Positions 55,812 through 64,000 of a DNA stretch of 64,000 nucleotides are shown here, one piece after another. A program made the translations under genes and the position numbers. Within the stretch, counting starts at the first letter, position 1; each line of letters opens with the position of its first letter. The stretch is taken from the NCBI RefSeq assembly GCF_030296015.1, contig NZ_AP027368.1, forward strand, positions 1,736,001 to 1,800,000. Direction: 5' to 3'. Source of the stretch: Ferrimonas sp. YFM (GTDB lineage: Bacteria > Pseudomonadota > Gammaproteobacteria > Enterobacterales > Shewanellaceae). The notes beneath the pieces were generated by a model. The model was not told where the DNA came from. It made no database searches and saw only the letters and a list, made by a program, of their open reading frames with translations.

Positions 55812-56474
55812 TTACAAATAGAGTGATACAGGTTTGGCTTCGGCGTGAACAGCGCCACTCAAGTAGAGCAGATAGATCTCACACAGCAGGCTGACCGAGC
55901 GGTAAAAGTCGGTTTTGGCATGCTCTGCAGCCAGTTCGGTGAATCGACCGGACCAGGGCAACAGGTGCGTCTCCAGCAGTTCAGTGAGTATCTTATGGGT
56001 GGTGTCGGACGAGCCGGGTTGCGCCAGGCTCTCCAGCAGGTAGGAGATGACTGCCAGGATGGTGGCGATGTGGTCCAGCGGCTCGTTGCTCTGCTGATGC
56101 ACCTCTATGCCGTGCTGCCGCAAAAAGGCGCTTAATTCGAGGGTGGATTGGTCGTTGAGCAGTTGCGATGGTCCTGTGTAAACCGAGCCCCAGGGTGGCG
56201 CCTTGGGGGTATGAGGCCCATAGAAAAGCTCGCCAAAATCCAGTTTGAGCTCAATGAGCTGCTGTTCTGTTCCGCGCCAGTTGTCCAGGAAGTGATGCAG
56301 GGCATCCAATGCTTGCTGTTCCTTGGCGGAGTGGTCCAGCTTGGGCCAGCACAGGGCCAGCTCGTTGGCTTTGAATTCATCAATCGACGCCTTCTCCGGA
56401 TAGATAGACAGCAGCGAATGCAGCAGATTGGCCAAGGCCATTAGATCGGGCAGTCTGTGTTTATCAAGCGTCAT
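55812..56474 (-). CDS. dmsG: TorD/DmsD-family redox-enzyme chaperone
   Basis: 220 residues. The family core LKLDFGELFYGPHTPKAPPWGSVYTG (about 96-122) contains the PPWGSVY motif of TorD/DmsD chaperones, which bind the Tat leader of molybdopterin enzymes and hold them until cofactor insertion is complete. Helical throughout. Placed after dmsB; equivalent to DmsG of Shewanella. Confidence 0.88.
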   Translation of the reverse strand: MTLDKHRLPDLMALANLLHSLLSIYPEKASIDEFKANELALCWPKLDHSAKEQQALDALHHFLDNWRGTEQQLIELKLDFGELFYGPHTPKAPPWGSVYTGPSQLLNDQSTLELSAFLRQHGIEVHQQSNEPLDHIATILAVISYLLESLAQPGSSDTTHKILTELLETHLLPWSGRFTELAAEHAKTDFYRSVSLLCEIYLLYLSGAVHAEAKPVSLYL

Positions 56475-56533
56475 CTTGCTTTCCTTTCCATTGGGCAGGG
56501 GGAGGCGGGATGCCTCCCCACAGCCGTTACTGG

Positions 56534-57205
56534 TTAAACTTCACGAACGTTGAGGATTCGACCGGTGGACCGGATCTTTCTCGGTGTCTTCAAGATCAGG
56601 TTGGGTGAAGTCACCGAGCTTGATGGCAGTGGCGCTATGTGGGCGTCACCCTCACCATACTTGGCAATCAGATTCTCCATGGTGTCGAAATCCAGGGCGC
56701 GCAGTGGGCAGCCCTCGACGCACATGGGGACCTTGCCCGCTTCCAGTCGGTCCAGGCAGCCGTCGCACTTGGTCATCACCTTGCGCGCTTCGTCCAGCTG
56801 GGGTGCATCATAGGGGCAGGCGCGGGAACAGGCGCCACAGCCAATGCAGATGTCCTCCTCAACCAACACCAGGCCATCTTTCTGGCGCTTGTGCATGGCG
56901 CCTGTGGGACAGGCTTTTACGCACACAGGCTCAGAGCAGTGGTTGCAGCCGATGGACATGTAGTAGGCAAATACATCCTGCTCATAGCTGCCATCGGCAT
57001 TCTGCAGCCAGTCACCGCCGCCGTACTCGTACACGCGGCGCCATAAGATGCCGGGCAGGGCAGCGACACCGCCGTTCACCACATCGTCACCGCCGCGGAT
57101 GTTGCCCACCAGACGGTCTTTGCAGGACACATGACATGTTTTGCAACCGGTGCATTTGCTGCTGTCGAAGTAGAATCCGTATTGTGTTTCTTGAGTCATT
57201 GTCAT
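56534..57205 (-). CDS. dmsB: DMSO-reductase-type iron-sulfur subunit (DmsB)
   Basis: 223 residues; two in-frame ATGs (57205, 57199) share one AAGGGGG ribosome site. Four Cys clusters of the 16-Cys type: CTGCKTCHVSC, CNHCSEPVCVKACP, CIGCGACSRACP and CDGCLDRLEAGKVPMCVEGCP, enough for four [4Fe-4S] clusters. No Tat signal, so it probably travels with DmsA. It would relay electrons from the DmsE/F conduit to the molybdopterin subunit. Confidence 0.94.
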   Translation of the reverse strand: MTMTQETQYGFYFDSSKCTGCKTCHVSCKDRLVGNIRGGDDVVNGGVAALPGILWRRVYEYGGGDWLQNADGSYEQDVFAYYMSIGCNHCSEPVCVKACPTGAMHKRQKDGLVLVEEDICIGCGACSRACPYDAPQLDEARKVMTKCDGCLDRLEAGKVPMCVEGCPLRALDFDTMENLIAKYGEGDAHIAPLPSSSVTSPNLILKTPRKIRSTGRILNVREV

Positions 57206-57212
57206 TTCCCCC

Positions 57213-59762
57213 TTATGCCTTTACCAGCTGCACACGGTTGGTATGTTGTGGGTTGCCCTTACTGATGGGTGAAGGGTGATATTTGGTTAGGGTGTTGATG
57301 CAGCCGCCGGCGTCAATCACGTGACCGGAGGGTCCAACTTGCCCATCTTTGTGCGGAGCGTACCAGGCGCCCTGACCCAGAGAGATAACCCCAGGGGTGA
57401 CTCGTGGTGTGATCTTGGCGGGAAGCTCGATGGTGCCCCGTTCGCTGTAGATTTGCACCAGATCGCCGTCGTTGATGTTGCGGGCGGTGGCGTCGATGGG
57501 GTTAACCCATACTGCATCTTCTACGGCTTCTCTGAGCCAGGGTACGTTGTGGTAACTGGAGTGGGTGCGGCCCTTGGTGTGGTAGCCACACAGCTGCAGG
57601 GGATAGCCGGCATCGATGGCCGCCTGGTCTTCATACCCTTCCCAGGTGATGACGTATTGAGGCAGAGGCGTGATGCGATCTCCGGGACGAAGTGTCCAGG
57701 TGGCGGCTTTGCGGGCCAGCGACAGGGAGAAGATCTCGAACTTGCCTGAAATGGTGGGCATGGGGTTGCTCACCGGATCATTGATGAAGCTCTGGTAGGC
57801 GATGACGGAGCTCGGCATATATTTGCGGAACACCCCCTCTTTCTGAGCCTCTTCGTAGCTGTCTGGCATGGTGAGATCAGGGTGCATCGCCTTGGTTTCC
57901 TGATAGAGCTTCTCACACCACTCTTTGCCTGTGCGGCCTTCGGTGTAGAGGTCTCCCTTGCCCATCGCTTTGGCAATCCCGGCACAGATGTCGTACATGG
58001 ACTGGGATTCGCCCAGAGGCGTCAAGGCGCTGCTCATAAAGGTGGCGTAGGCCATCTGGCCAGAGGCGTAGCTGTCGTTGGCGTAGTCGTCGGACTCCAG
58101 CCAGGTGCTGTCAGGCAGCAGGTAGTCGGCAAACTTGGCAGAGGGCGTCATCCAGCAATCGCTGACCACAATCAGTTCACACTGAGTGTCATCCGCCAGG
58201 ATCTCAGCGGTGCCGTTGCTGTCGGAGTGCTGGTTCACCAGTGCATTACCGGCACAGTTGATGATCGCCTTGAGGTTGGTCGAGAGCTTCGCAGGATTAT
58301 TGTCGACTCGCTCGTAGGCGCCGGATGCTTTGAACCTCACCCCGTCGCTGGTGCCGGTGAACTCTTCACCACGGACCACGGCGTCAGACCAGGTGTACAC
58401 AGGAATGGTAATGTCTACCGGGTTGGTGCCGGTAGGCATGCCGGAGATGGCGAAGCTGAAGCTGGTGGGCATGGCGCCGCTGTTGACGCCGGGCTGGCCA
58501 ATTTTGCCGGTCATGATCGCCAGGGTGTAGATGGCCCGGGTGGCCTGATCTCCATTGGCATGGCGGTTGACACCGGCCCCTGCGCTGATGTAGGGCGCTT
58601 TGGCCGACATGATGGCGTTGGCCAGGGCGACGATGCGCGCTTCTGGAATGCCACAAATGGCGGCCGCCCAGGCGGGGGTTCTGGCGCCCTGGCTGGCATA
58701 GGCGCCTACTCCCATGATGTAGTCGTGGTAGTTTTGGTCCGGATCCACGTGCTGGGCGTGGGAAGCGATGTAGGGGTCGCTGTCGGCGGCGACCTGGGTT
58801 TTCGTTGCTTCCAGAGAGGCGCGATCGTAGCCTACCGCGTACTTGTCCAGAAACGCCTTGGCGTTGGCATCCACCCAACCCGAGCTGATCATCTGATGAA
58901 TTACCGCCTCCACCAGCGCCGCGTCGGTGCCTGGACGAATGGGCAGCCAGTGGTCTTCATTGCCGCGCATGGAGTCGGTGTATCTGGGTTCAACCATCCA
59001 GACCTTGATGTCCTTTTTGTTGGCTTCCAGGGCCTTAACAAAGTCGTAGCCCTCACCACTGCCGCTCATGCGGATTTCGTTGGGGTTAAAGCCAAAGCCA
59101 ACAAACAGATCGGAGTTTTCAATTTCGCTCAGAGAGGAGCCACCGATGCTGTCCCACTGATAGCCGTAGGTGGCCATACAGGCGGCGTACACCCCGGCCC
59201 AGGAGTAGTCCCAGTGATGGTCCAGGAAGCCGCCGTTGAGGTTCAGCAGTCGACCCCAGGTGGCGACGTTGGAGGAGAAGCCGTAGTAGGCCCCGGTGCC
59301 GTAGTGCATGTAGATGGACTCGGCGCCATGGGTTTGCTGAATGTCTTGCAGCTTGGCGGCAATCTCGCTGTAGGCCTGCTCCCAGGAGATGCGGACAAAT
59401 TTCCCTTCGCCGCGCTTTCCGACGCGCTTCATGGGTGAACGCAGACGGTCGGTGGCGTAGGTGCGCTGGCGCAGAGCGCGGCCTCGGGGGCAGGCGCGGG
59501 CGTGGTGGTTCACCCCATATTGATCCGTGGTTTTGTTGTCGGTCTCGATGCGGGTGATCACCCCATCTTTACTGAATACCTGAATCGGGCAGTTTGAGCC
59601 GCAGTTCACCAGACAGGCCGACCAGTTGACCTGCTCAGCACTGGGGGCCGGCGTGTTGTCATCTGGGCGAGATTCAATATCGTCCGCACTGCTCTGACAT
59701 CCAGTGATTGTCGCTGCGGCACCAGCCGCTGCACTTATTTTCAAGAAATTCCTACGTTCCAT
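57213..59762 (-). CDS. dmsA: DmsA-type molybdopterin reductase with Tat signal and lipobox
   Basis: 849 residues from the second ATG (AGAGG 8 bases upstream; the first ATG at 59768 is too near). The N-terminus RRNFLKIS (Tat) runs into TITGC, a lipobox, so the mature protein should be a lipoprotein, as in the extracellular DmsA of Shewanella. A C-x3-C-x3-C cluster (CLVNCGSNC) with a fourth Cys in ACPRG binds a [4Fe-4S] centre. Molybdopterin guanine dinucleotide sites and the Ser ligand region (DYSWAGVYAA-like, about 195) follow. Likely substrate DMSO or a related S-/N-oxide; it acts outside the outer membrane. Confidence 0.93.
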   Translation of the reverse strand: MERRNFLKISAAAGAAATITGCQSSADDIESRPDDNTPAPSAEQVNWSACLVNCGSNCPIQVFSKDGVITRIETDNKTTDQYGVNHHARACPRGRALRQRTYATDRLRSPMKRVGKRGEGKFVRISWEQAYSEIAAKLQDIQQTHGAESIYMHYGTGAYYGFSSNVATWGRLLNLNGGFLDHHWDYSWAGVYAACMATYGYQWDSIGGSSLSEIENSDLFVGFGFNPNEIRMSGSGEGYDFVKALEANKKDIKVWMVEPRYTDSMRGNEDHWLPIRPGTDAALVEAVIHQMISSGWVDANAKAFLDKYAVGYDRASLEATKTQVAADSDPYIASHAQHVDPDQNYHDYIMGVGAYASQGARTPAWAAAICGIPEARIVALANAIMSAKAPYISAGAGVNRHANGDQATRAIYTLAIMTGKIGQPGVNSGAMPTSFSFAISGMPTGTNPVDITIPVYTWSDAVVRGEEFTGTSDGVRFKASGAYERVDNNPAKLSTNLKAIINCAGNALVNQHSDSNGTAEILADDTQCELIVVSDCWMTPSAKFADYLLPDSTWLESDDYANDSYASGQMAYATFMSSALTPLGESQSMYDICAGIAKAMGKGDLYTEGRTGKEWCEKLYQETKAMHPDLTMPDSYEEAQKEGVFRKYMPSSVIAYQSFINDPVSNPMPTISGKFEIFSLSLARKAATWTLRPGDRITPLPQYVITWEGYEDQAAIDAGYPLQLCGYHTKGRTHSSYHNVPWLREAVEDAVWVNPIDATARNINDGDLVQIYSERGTIELPAKITPRVTPGVISLGQGAWYAPHKDGQVGPSGHVIDAGGCINTLTKYHPSPISKGNPQHTNRVQLVKA

Positions 59763-59780
59763 AATCATAACCTCTGTTTT

Positions 59781-61766
59781 CTAAGGCAGTTTATAGCTGG
59801 CGCTGAGCATCAGCAGGTGTGCGTTATAGTTATGTTCCAAAGTGCCAAGAGTCACGACGCCATTGATGGCTTCAGGCTCAACGGCGGTGTTGTCGGTATC
59901 GAAGTAGCGCTCGTAGCTGTATTTGAGAGACAGGGCCAGGCGGTTGTTGACCTGGTAGTCGGTGTAACAATCCACGCTGTGACTGAAGGCGTAGTCATCA
60001 CCGTAACCACTGCCATCAACACGGGTGTCGCTGTCCGAGTTGCTGAAGCGGTAGTCGATGCCGAAGGAGAGTCGCCCATCCATCAGTCCGCCATACCCCA
60101 TACCGGCGGCCAGGGTGATGAATTCATCCTGGATTTCGGTGTTCCACAAGGGGCTGCCGGCGCTGCTCGCCCCAGCCAGATCCGAGTCGATCCACTGCTG
60201 AGAGCCGCTGCCATAGAGATGCAGTTGTGGAGAGAGGGAGACAGACGCCCTGGCTTCAAACCCATAGTCGTCGGAGCCGGTTAACCCCAGAACGGTGTCG
60301 CTGTAATCATCATTGGCAAAGTGACCGCTGAGATTCAGCAGCAGCCAGTCCGTCGGCTGATGAGCCAGAGTCAGCTGGCCATACAGGCGCTCCCGGTCTG
60401 CGAGGTGGTATTTGCGCAGCAGTGGATTGGTGTCCGGTGAGGTCCAGCGGCCGCTCTGATAAGCAGAACCGTCGCGTTCTTCATAGCGGCTCAGCAGCTC
60501 GAGCGTCAGTGAAGGCACCAGCCTGGCTTTGAGCTTTGCCCACACCTTGCTTTCGTCGGTGGTTTCTCTTTCGGAGAAATTACGATCCGTGGTGCGGAAC
60601 TCAACGCCGCCGCTCAGCCGGTAACTGGCATTGATTCGGTAACTGGTGCTAAGCTTCGCGGTCTGCTTGTTGATGTCCAGAGGACGGTTCTGGCGCAGTG
60701 CGCCGGAGACCTCGTTGACCTCAAGCTGGGTCCAGTTTGCCGATGTTCCCCTGTTGTCGCGATCCTGATAATCCCACTGACCGGTCAGCCGCCATTTCGG
60801 GGTCAGTACGCTGGTGAACCCCAGTTGAGCATTGAGGGTGTCCACTTCGCCATCCCAGTTGAGCAGTGTGTTGCCAATGCTGGTTGCCAACTGATCATCC
60901 TGAATCATCCGTCCGGCAGCGATGTGGCCGCGAATGGCGGTTTGATTCAGGCGATATTGCCCTTTGAGTTGAACCTGATGGGCATCATTGTCCGGCGTGG
61001 CCGCGTACACATCGGGGAACGCGGGCAGAGACAGGTGATCGATCTGATTGCGGTAAAAGCTGCCGTGGTAGCTCAGTTCACTGAACCAGTGTTCTCCGGA
61101 GAGCCTCAACCCTGCATCAATGCTCTGGGTATCACTGTCCACTGGCAGGGCAAAGTTGGTCACGCCATTGGTCAGCAGGCTGGCTGATTGCTGCCCCTGC
61201 TTCTCCTCATACTGGTAGTCCGCAAAGGCAGACAGACTCTTGGCCAGATTGGCTTCAAGCCCCAGGCCCAGTTGCTGGCGCTGACGGTACAGTTTCAGCT
61301 CCCGGGTTTGATCCGAGGGAAGCAACTGATCATCACTGAACCAGAGGTTGCTTTGAGCTTCGGACTCATACTGAGTCATCCGCCGGTAACGGCCCGTGGC
61401 AGCGTAATCATCCCCATGGGAGAGCCTGACGGAGGCTGAGCCATTGTCGAGCCCCAGATCTGAGGCCCGGGCCTGGGTAAGCAGGGCGTTGTCACCGCGG
61501 TAGGCCAGGTCGGCGTTTACACTCGCCAGAGCACCTTCGTCATCTCTGCCAAAGCGGTTGCCTGCATGGATGTCGTCGGCGTCTGTCCAGCCGATGCCGA
61601 CGCCGGCCTCACCTTGAAGACCTGTGTGCTGTGCACAGCGTTTGCACTGGTAGTTCTCGAACGCCACCTGCTGGGTGTTGGCACCCTGCACCGAAAAGTC
61701 CGCCGCGAGCACTGAGCCACCCATCGACATCAGTGTTAGGGTGATCAGGTTTAACTTAAATCTCAT
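59781..61766 (-). CDS. dmsF: MtrB/PioB-family outer-membrane barrel (DmsF)
   Basis: 661 residues. Signal peptide 1-21, then CKRC (41-44) near the mature N-terminus, the MtrB signature cysteine pair. The rest is a long series of amphipathic beta strands ending in an aromatic/leucine C-terminus (LLMLSASYKLP), as expected for a 26-28 strand barrel. It sheathes the decaheme cytochrome and carries electrons through the outer membrane. Confidence 0.94.
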   Translation of the reverse strand: MRFKLNLITLTLMSMGGSVLAADFSVQGANTQQVAFENYQCKRCAQHTGLQGEAGVGIGWTDADDIHAGNRFGRDDEGALASVNADLAYRGDNALLTQARASDLGLDNGSASVRLSHGDDYAATGRYRRMTQYESEAQSNLWFSDDQLLPSDQTRELKLYRQRQQLGLGLEANLAKSLSAFADYQYEEKQGQQSASLLTNGVTNFALPVDSDTQSIDAGLRLSGEHWFSELSYHGSFYRNQIDHLSLPAFPDVYAATPDNDAHQVQLKGQYRLNQTAIRGHIAAGRMIQDDQLATSIGNTLLNWDGEVDTLNAQLGFTSVLTPKWRLTGQWDYQDRDNRGTSANWTQLEVNEVSGALRQNRPLDINKQTAKLSTSYRINASYRLSGGVEFRTTDRNFSERETTDESKVWAKLKARLVPSLTLELLSRYEERDGSAYQSGRWTSPDTNPLLRKYHLADRERLYGQLTLAHQPTDWLLLNLSGHFANDDYSDTVLGLTGSDDYGFEARASVSLSPQLHLYGSGSQQWIDSDLAGASSAGSPLWNTEIQDEFITLAAGMGYGGLMDGRLSFGIDYRFSNSDSDTRVDGSGYGDDYAFSHSVDCYTDYQVNNRLALSLKYSYERYFDTDNTAVEPEAINGVVTLGTLEHNYNAHLLMLSASYKLP

Positions 61767-61779
61767 GACTGTCTCCTGG

Positions 61780-62730
61780 TTAGCGGCTGAAGTTGCTGCC
61801 GGCGGGGTGGTTGGAGCCGTGAATCTGGCTGTGGCAGTTCAAACAGCTGCGGCCTGCGCCAAAGGCGTCGGCTCCGGGCTGACGGACCACCTTGCTGGCG
61901 TGGCCATCATCCAGGTGACACTGCTGACAGAGCTGAGGGGCATCCTGCTTCAGCAGGGCTTTATTGACGCTGCCGTGAGGGTCATGGCAGATGCTGCAAT
62001 CCTCGGTAACCGGTGCATGCTCCCATAGCACTGGGCCCCGTTTTTCGGCATGACAGCTGTAGCAGTTGTCATTGACCGAAAGCTCATTGAGGGCAAATTC
62101 ACTGCTGCCTCCGTGAGGGTTATGACAGCTGATGCAACTCATCTGGCCCCAGGCCAGGGGATGGCTCGAACGCTTGTGTTTGTCGGCGGATTGCTGAGCG
62201 TGGCAACTGCTGCATTGGGCGTTGATGTCAGAAACCGTGGATAGGTGGTTGTCCGCCTGGTGAACGGAGTGACAGGAGGTGCAGCTTAACTCCTCCATCT
62301 GGTGGGTGCTGCCATGCCAGTCATGGGACTGAGAGTCGCTGTGACAACCCAGACAGACACTGTTCTGGCTCTGTGCACTGAGCTGGCTGTCCGAACCGAA
62401 GGTGATCATCGGTTCTTTGCCGCCCCGGTTGTGTTTTCCCAGTGGGCCGTGGCAGGTCTCGCATTGTAGCTCGGCCATGGGAGAGCCGGGTGAGAAGGTG
62501 TCACCATGGGCACTGGAGAAGATCGCCATGACCTGATCACTCTTGCGGTGACATGTCAGGCAGGTATCTGCCCCCTTCTTGGAGTATTGCCCCTGTTCGA
62601 ATTTCTTAACAAGCAACTCTTCCAGTTGGGCAGAGCTCAGGTCTTGCCAAGGTGCAGCCTGTGCGGACACAGGCCCTAAGGTTACACCCGCCAAGCTGAG
62701 ATAAATCAATATTTTTGGCCAGCCATGCAT
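61780..62730 (-). CDS. dmsE: Periplasmic decaheme cytochrome c (DmsE/MtrA type)
   Basis: 316 residues, signal peptide 1-25. Ten CXXCH sites: CLTCH, CETCH, CLGCH, CTSCH, CSSCH, CISCH, CYSCH, CSICH, CQQCH, CLNCH. Order and spacing follow MtrA. It accepts electrons from the periplasm (CymA or similar) and inserts into the DmsF barrel. First gene of the operon, so the promoter lies in the 580-bp region to its right. Confidence 0.96.
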   Translation of the reverse strand: MHGWPKILIYLSLAGVTLGPVSAQAAPWQDLSSAQLEELLVKKFEQGQYSKKGADTCLTCHRKSDQVMAIFSSAHGDTFSPGSPMAELQCETCHGPLGKHNRGGKEPMITFGSDSQLSAQSQNSVCLGCHSDSQSHDWHGSTHQMEELSCTSCHSVHQADNHLSTVSDINAQCSSCHAQQSADKHKRSSHPLAWGQMSCISCHNPHGGSSEFALNELSVNDNCYSCHAEKRGPVLWEHAPVTEDCSICHDPHGSVNKALLKQDAPQLCQQCHLDDGHASKVVRQPGADAFGAGRSCLNCHSQIHGSNHPAGSNFSR

Positions 62731-63311
62731 ACGAATTATTGCTCCCGATATGGACTCAACAGGTCCTTCTTTCGTAAAAGTGCTCTCAATTTCCGCGGGT
62801 AAATGGTTTCAATAGGACCCAATGTTCCGGGCCAACTCAAACCCTGACTCAGTTGCCTTTAGGGCAATCTTCCTCGGTTAAGTGACAGCTCCCCCAGGTA
62901 GCCTTTTCACTAAGCGTTCTGGTTAGGTTCATTGAAACAAAGTCAGATGTTGAAAACCTTTATATGGATATAAAAGAGCAATGAACAAAACGTGATCCGG
63001 CCAACATAAATGTGAATCTCTTTAACGATATTGAGACCGTTTATCAGTAAAGACTGCCCGGCCACATCGCTGGCGCATATTAGTCTGAATCTCTATGCGC
63101 GCAGGACATTATGGCTCGCAAAGCCAGGTGTGGCCTTAATGTGTGGCAGCTCAAAAGTGAAGAAATTAGCTCAAAAACTTTTTGTTTCATGGCCGGTTGG
63201 CGTGTTAGCGTGAATTTGAGTTGTGGGCAATGGTCAACCATTGAAACCTGGCCTGGCTGTTAAGCCATGCCCATGCAAGACTTTGAATAATCTAAAAAAT
63301 TGGTGGTTAAG
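62731..63311. other. Divergent regulatory region of the dms operon, 581 bp
   Basis: AT-rich in its central part, no convincing ORF. Two weak CRP/FNR-like half-matches are visible (CGTGA-N6-CAACA near 62991; TGTGA-N6-TTAAC at 63011), each 7 of 10. It must contain promoters for dmsE (reverse) and for the regulator gene (forward), but I cannot assign hexamers with confidence. Confidence 0.5.
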
Positions 63312-64000
63312 ATGGTCCAGGCCCTGTCACTAGATAACACGATGAAGCGAAGCACCAGCTTGTTTTTTCCTCGCTGTGTTAGTGAGGAACTGGAGAGGTT
63401 TATATTAGACAATGGAGAACTTCGAACGCTGTCAAAGGGCTCCGGTGTCTCTAAGCAAACTCTTCTGAATAATTTTATCTATGTGAAGAACGGTCTGGTG
63501 TTTTATAAAAAACGAACTAATAACTACACCAAGCCAAAGTTTTCAACCATTATCCCCTCTGGCCGACTCACTGATTATCATCTCATCCTGGAAAATAGCT
63601 GCACTTGTTGTAAAGGTATTGAATCTGCCCGTGACAGTGATGTATTGATCATCAATAAGGCCGTTATAAAAAACCTGATGAAAACTGATGTAAATCTTTT
63701 CTCTCAATTTATGATGGATGCCGTGTATCACACGGAAAGACAGACGGCATTAGCAGTGTTTCTGTTGACGGCATCACCAAAAGAGAAGTTGGTTAAGTTT
63801 CTATTTGATGCGTTAACAACATTTGGCAACCAGTTTAATTCCGCCTGGATGGAGGTGGACATCAAACTGACGCGAGAGGAGATCGCCAACGCCCTTCACG
63901 TGAGTGTGATTAAGCTGGACCTTATGCTGGGTGAGTTGAAGAAGGAGCAAAAGTTAAAGCGGGTCAATAACAAGCTTTGCATTCACCACTCGGTGTTTGA
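63312..64000 (+). CDS. Crp/Fnr-like regulator, 3' truncated by window end
   Basis: About 229 residues visible, open to the window edge. The N-terminal part (LSKGSGVSKQTLLNNFIYVKNGLVFYK, about 39-62) resembles a cyclic-nucleotide-binding barrel; a CTCC cysteine cluster lies near residue 98 (ENSCTCCKG), and the C-terminal helix-turn-helix region begins TREEIANALHVSVIKLDLML (about 190). Divergent from the dms operon, so it is a reasonable regulator of it, possibly redox-sensitive through the cysteines. Its own ribosome site is weak (GGTGG); ATG 63342 is an alternative start. Confidence 0.65.
   Translation, partial: MVQALSLDNTMKRSTSLFFPRCVSEELERFILDNGELRTLSKGSGVSKQTLLNNFIYVKNGLVFYKKRTNNYTKPKFSTIIPSGRLTDYHLILENSCTCCKGIESARDSDVLIINKAVIKNLMKTDVNLFSQFMMDAVYHTERQTALAVFLLTASPKEKLVKFLFDALTTFGNQFNSAWMEVDIKLTREEIANALHVSVIKLDLMLGELKKEQKLKRVNNKLCIHHSVF

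Noticed and set aside
57882-59438. 518-codon forward frame antisense to dmsA
   Set aside because: It is a mirror of a GC-rich coding strand (valine/glycine/histidine-rich translation) without ribosome site or known domains; dmsA on the other strand is unambiguous.
62985-63030. CRP sites in the dms promoter region
   Set aside because: The two candidates match only 7 of 10 core positions and miss key bases of the second half-site; mentioned only as weak hints.

Overview
The window reads as chromosomal DNA of a GC-rich marine gammaproteobacterium of the Shewanella/Ferrimonas type (order Alteromonadales); Ferrimonas is my best guess. The reasons are a complete Shewanella-style extracellular DMSO-reductase operon (dmsEFAB plus a TorD-type chaperone and a sixth gene), a stand-alone nrfA, a multiheme lipoprotein, and the divergent rnhA/dnaQ pair followed by a TIGR03503-family gene. 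No phage, integrase, insertion sequence or CRISPR array was seen. Both ends cut genes: an LTA-synthase-like sulfatase on the left and a Crp/Fnr-like regulator on the right.

0-8 kb: sulfatase (partial), a DUF364 protein, a quinone oxidoreductase divergent from a LysR regulator, a MATE exporter, an enoyl-CoA hydratase and a DUF465 protein, then a reverse-strand tRNA-Ser(GGA) cluster with two intact genes and at least two broken copies. 8-21.5 kb: a Trp-rich small protein, rraA, asmA, a BsuPI-domain lipoprotein, a NatAB-like ABC exporter, mltD, gloB, a methyltransferase, rnhA, dnaQ, a TIGR03503 protein and an HD-GYP protein. 21.6-23 kb is poor in recognisable genes but has structured DNA: twin hairpins sharing a loop motif, a small membrane protein and a strong terminator-like inverted repeat.

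23-31.5 kb: a TDT/TehA-family transporter divergent from a LysR gene, a Pro/His-rich exported protein, asd, corA, ppiC, a TM2 protein, and a saccharopine-dehydrogenase-like gene with an SDR. A palindromic operator separates these last two from a forward operon at 31.5-36 kb: histidine phosphatase, acyl-CoA dehydrogenase of the ACAD10/11-like type, TetR, and an APH-kinase/SDR fusion. This looks like a catabolic module for 4-hydroxyacyl-CoAs, related in logic to LvaA/LvaC. 36-46.5 kb: lipocalin, thioredoxin-like, ABM, DUF4242, SDR and amidohydrolase genes, an AraC regulator, a tetraheme lipoprotein with two EF-hand-like loops, a LuxR-type regulator, a lipoprotein, a GNAT and a LysR gene.

46.4-47 kb holds three near-identical tandem units of about 98 bp, each with a terminator-like hairpin, preceded by a possible 34-codon ORF. 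47-55 kb: GIY-YIG protein, membrane protein, HrpB-like helicase, nrfA with a NarP-like upstream site, and a MacAB-like exporter whose adaptor has a Spy-like LTxxQ insertion. 55-63 kb is the dms operon on the reverse strand: decaheme cytochrome, outer-membrane barrel, molybdopterin reductase with a Tat signal plus lipobox, ferredoxin-like subunit, chaperone and an orphan gene. The divergent Crp/Fnr-like gene at the right edge is a natural candidate regulator. Together nrfA, the dms operon and the tetraheme lipoprotein indicate branched anaerobic respiration.
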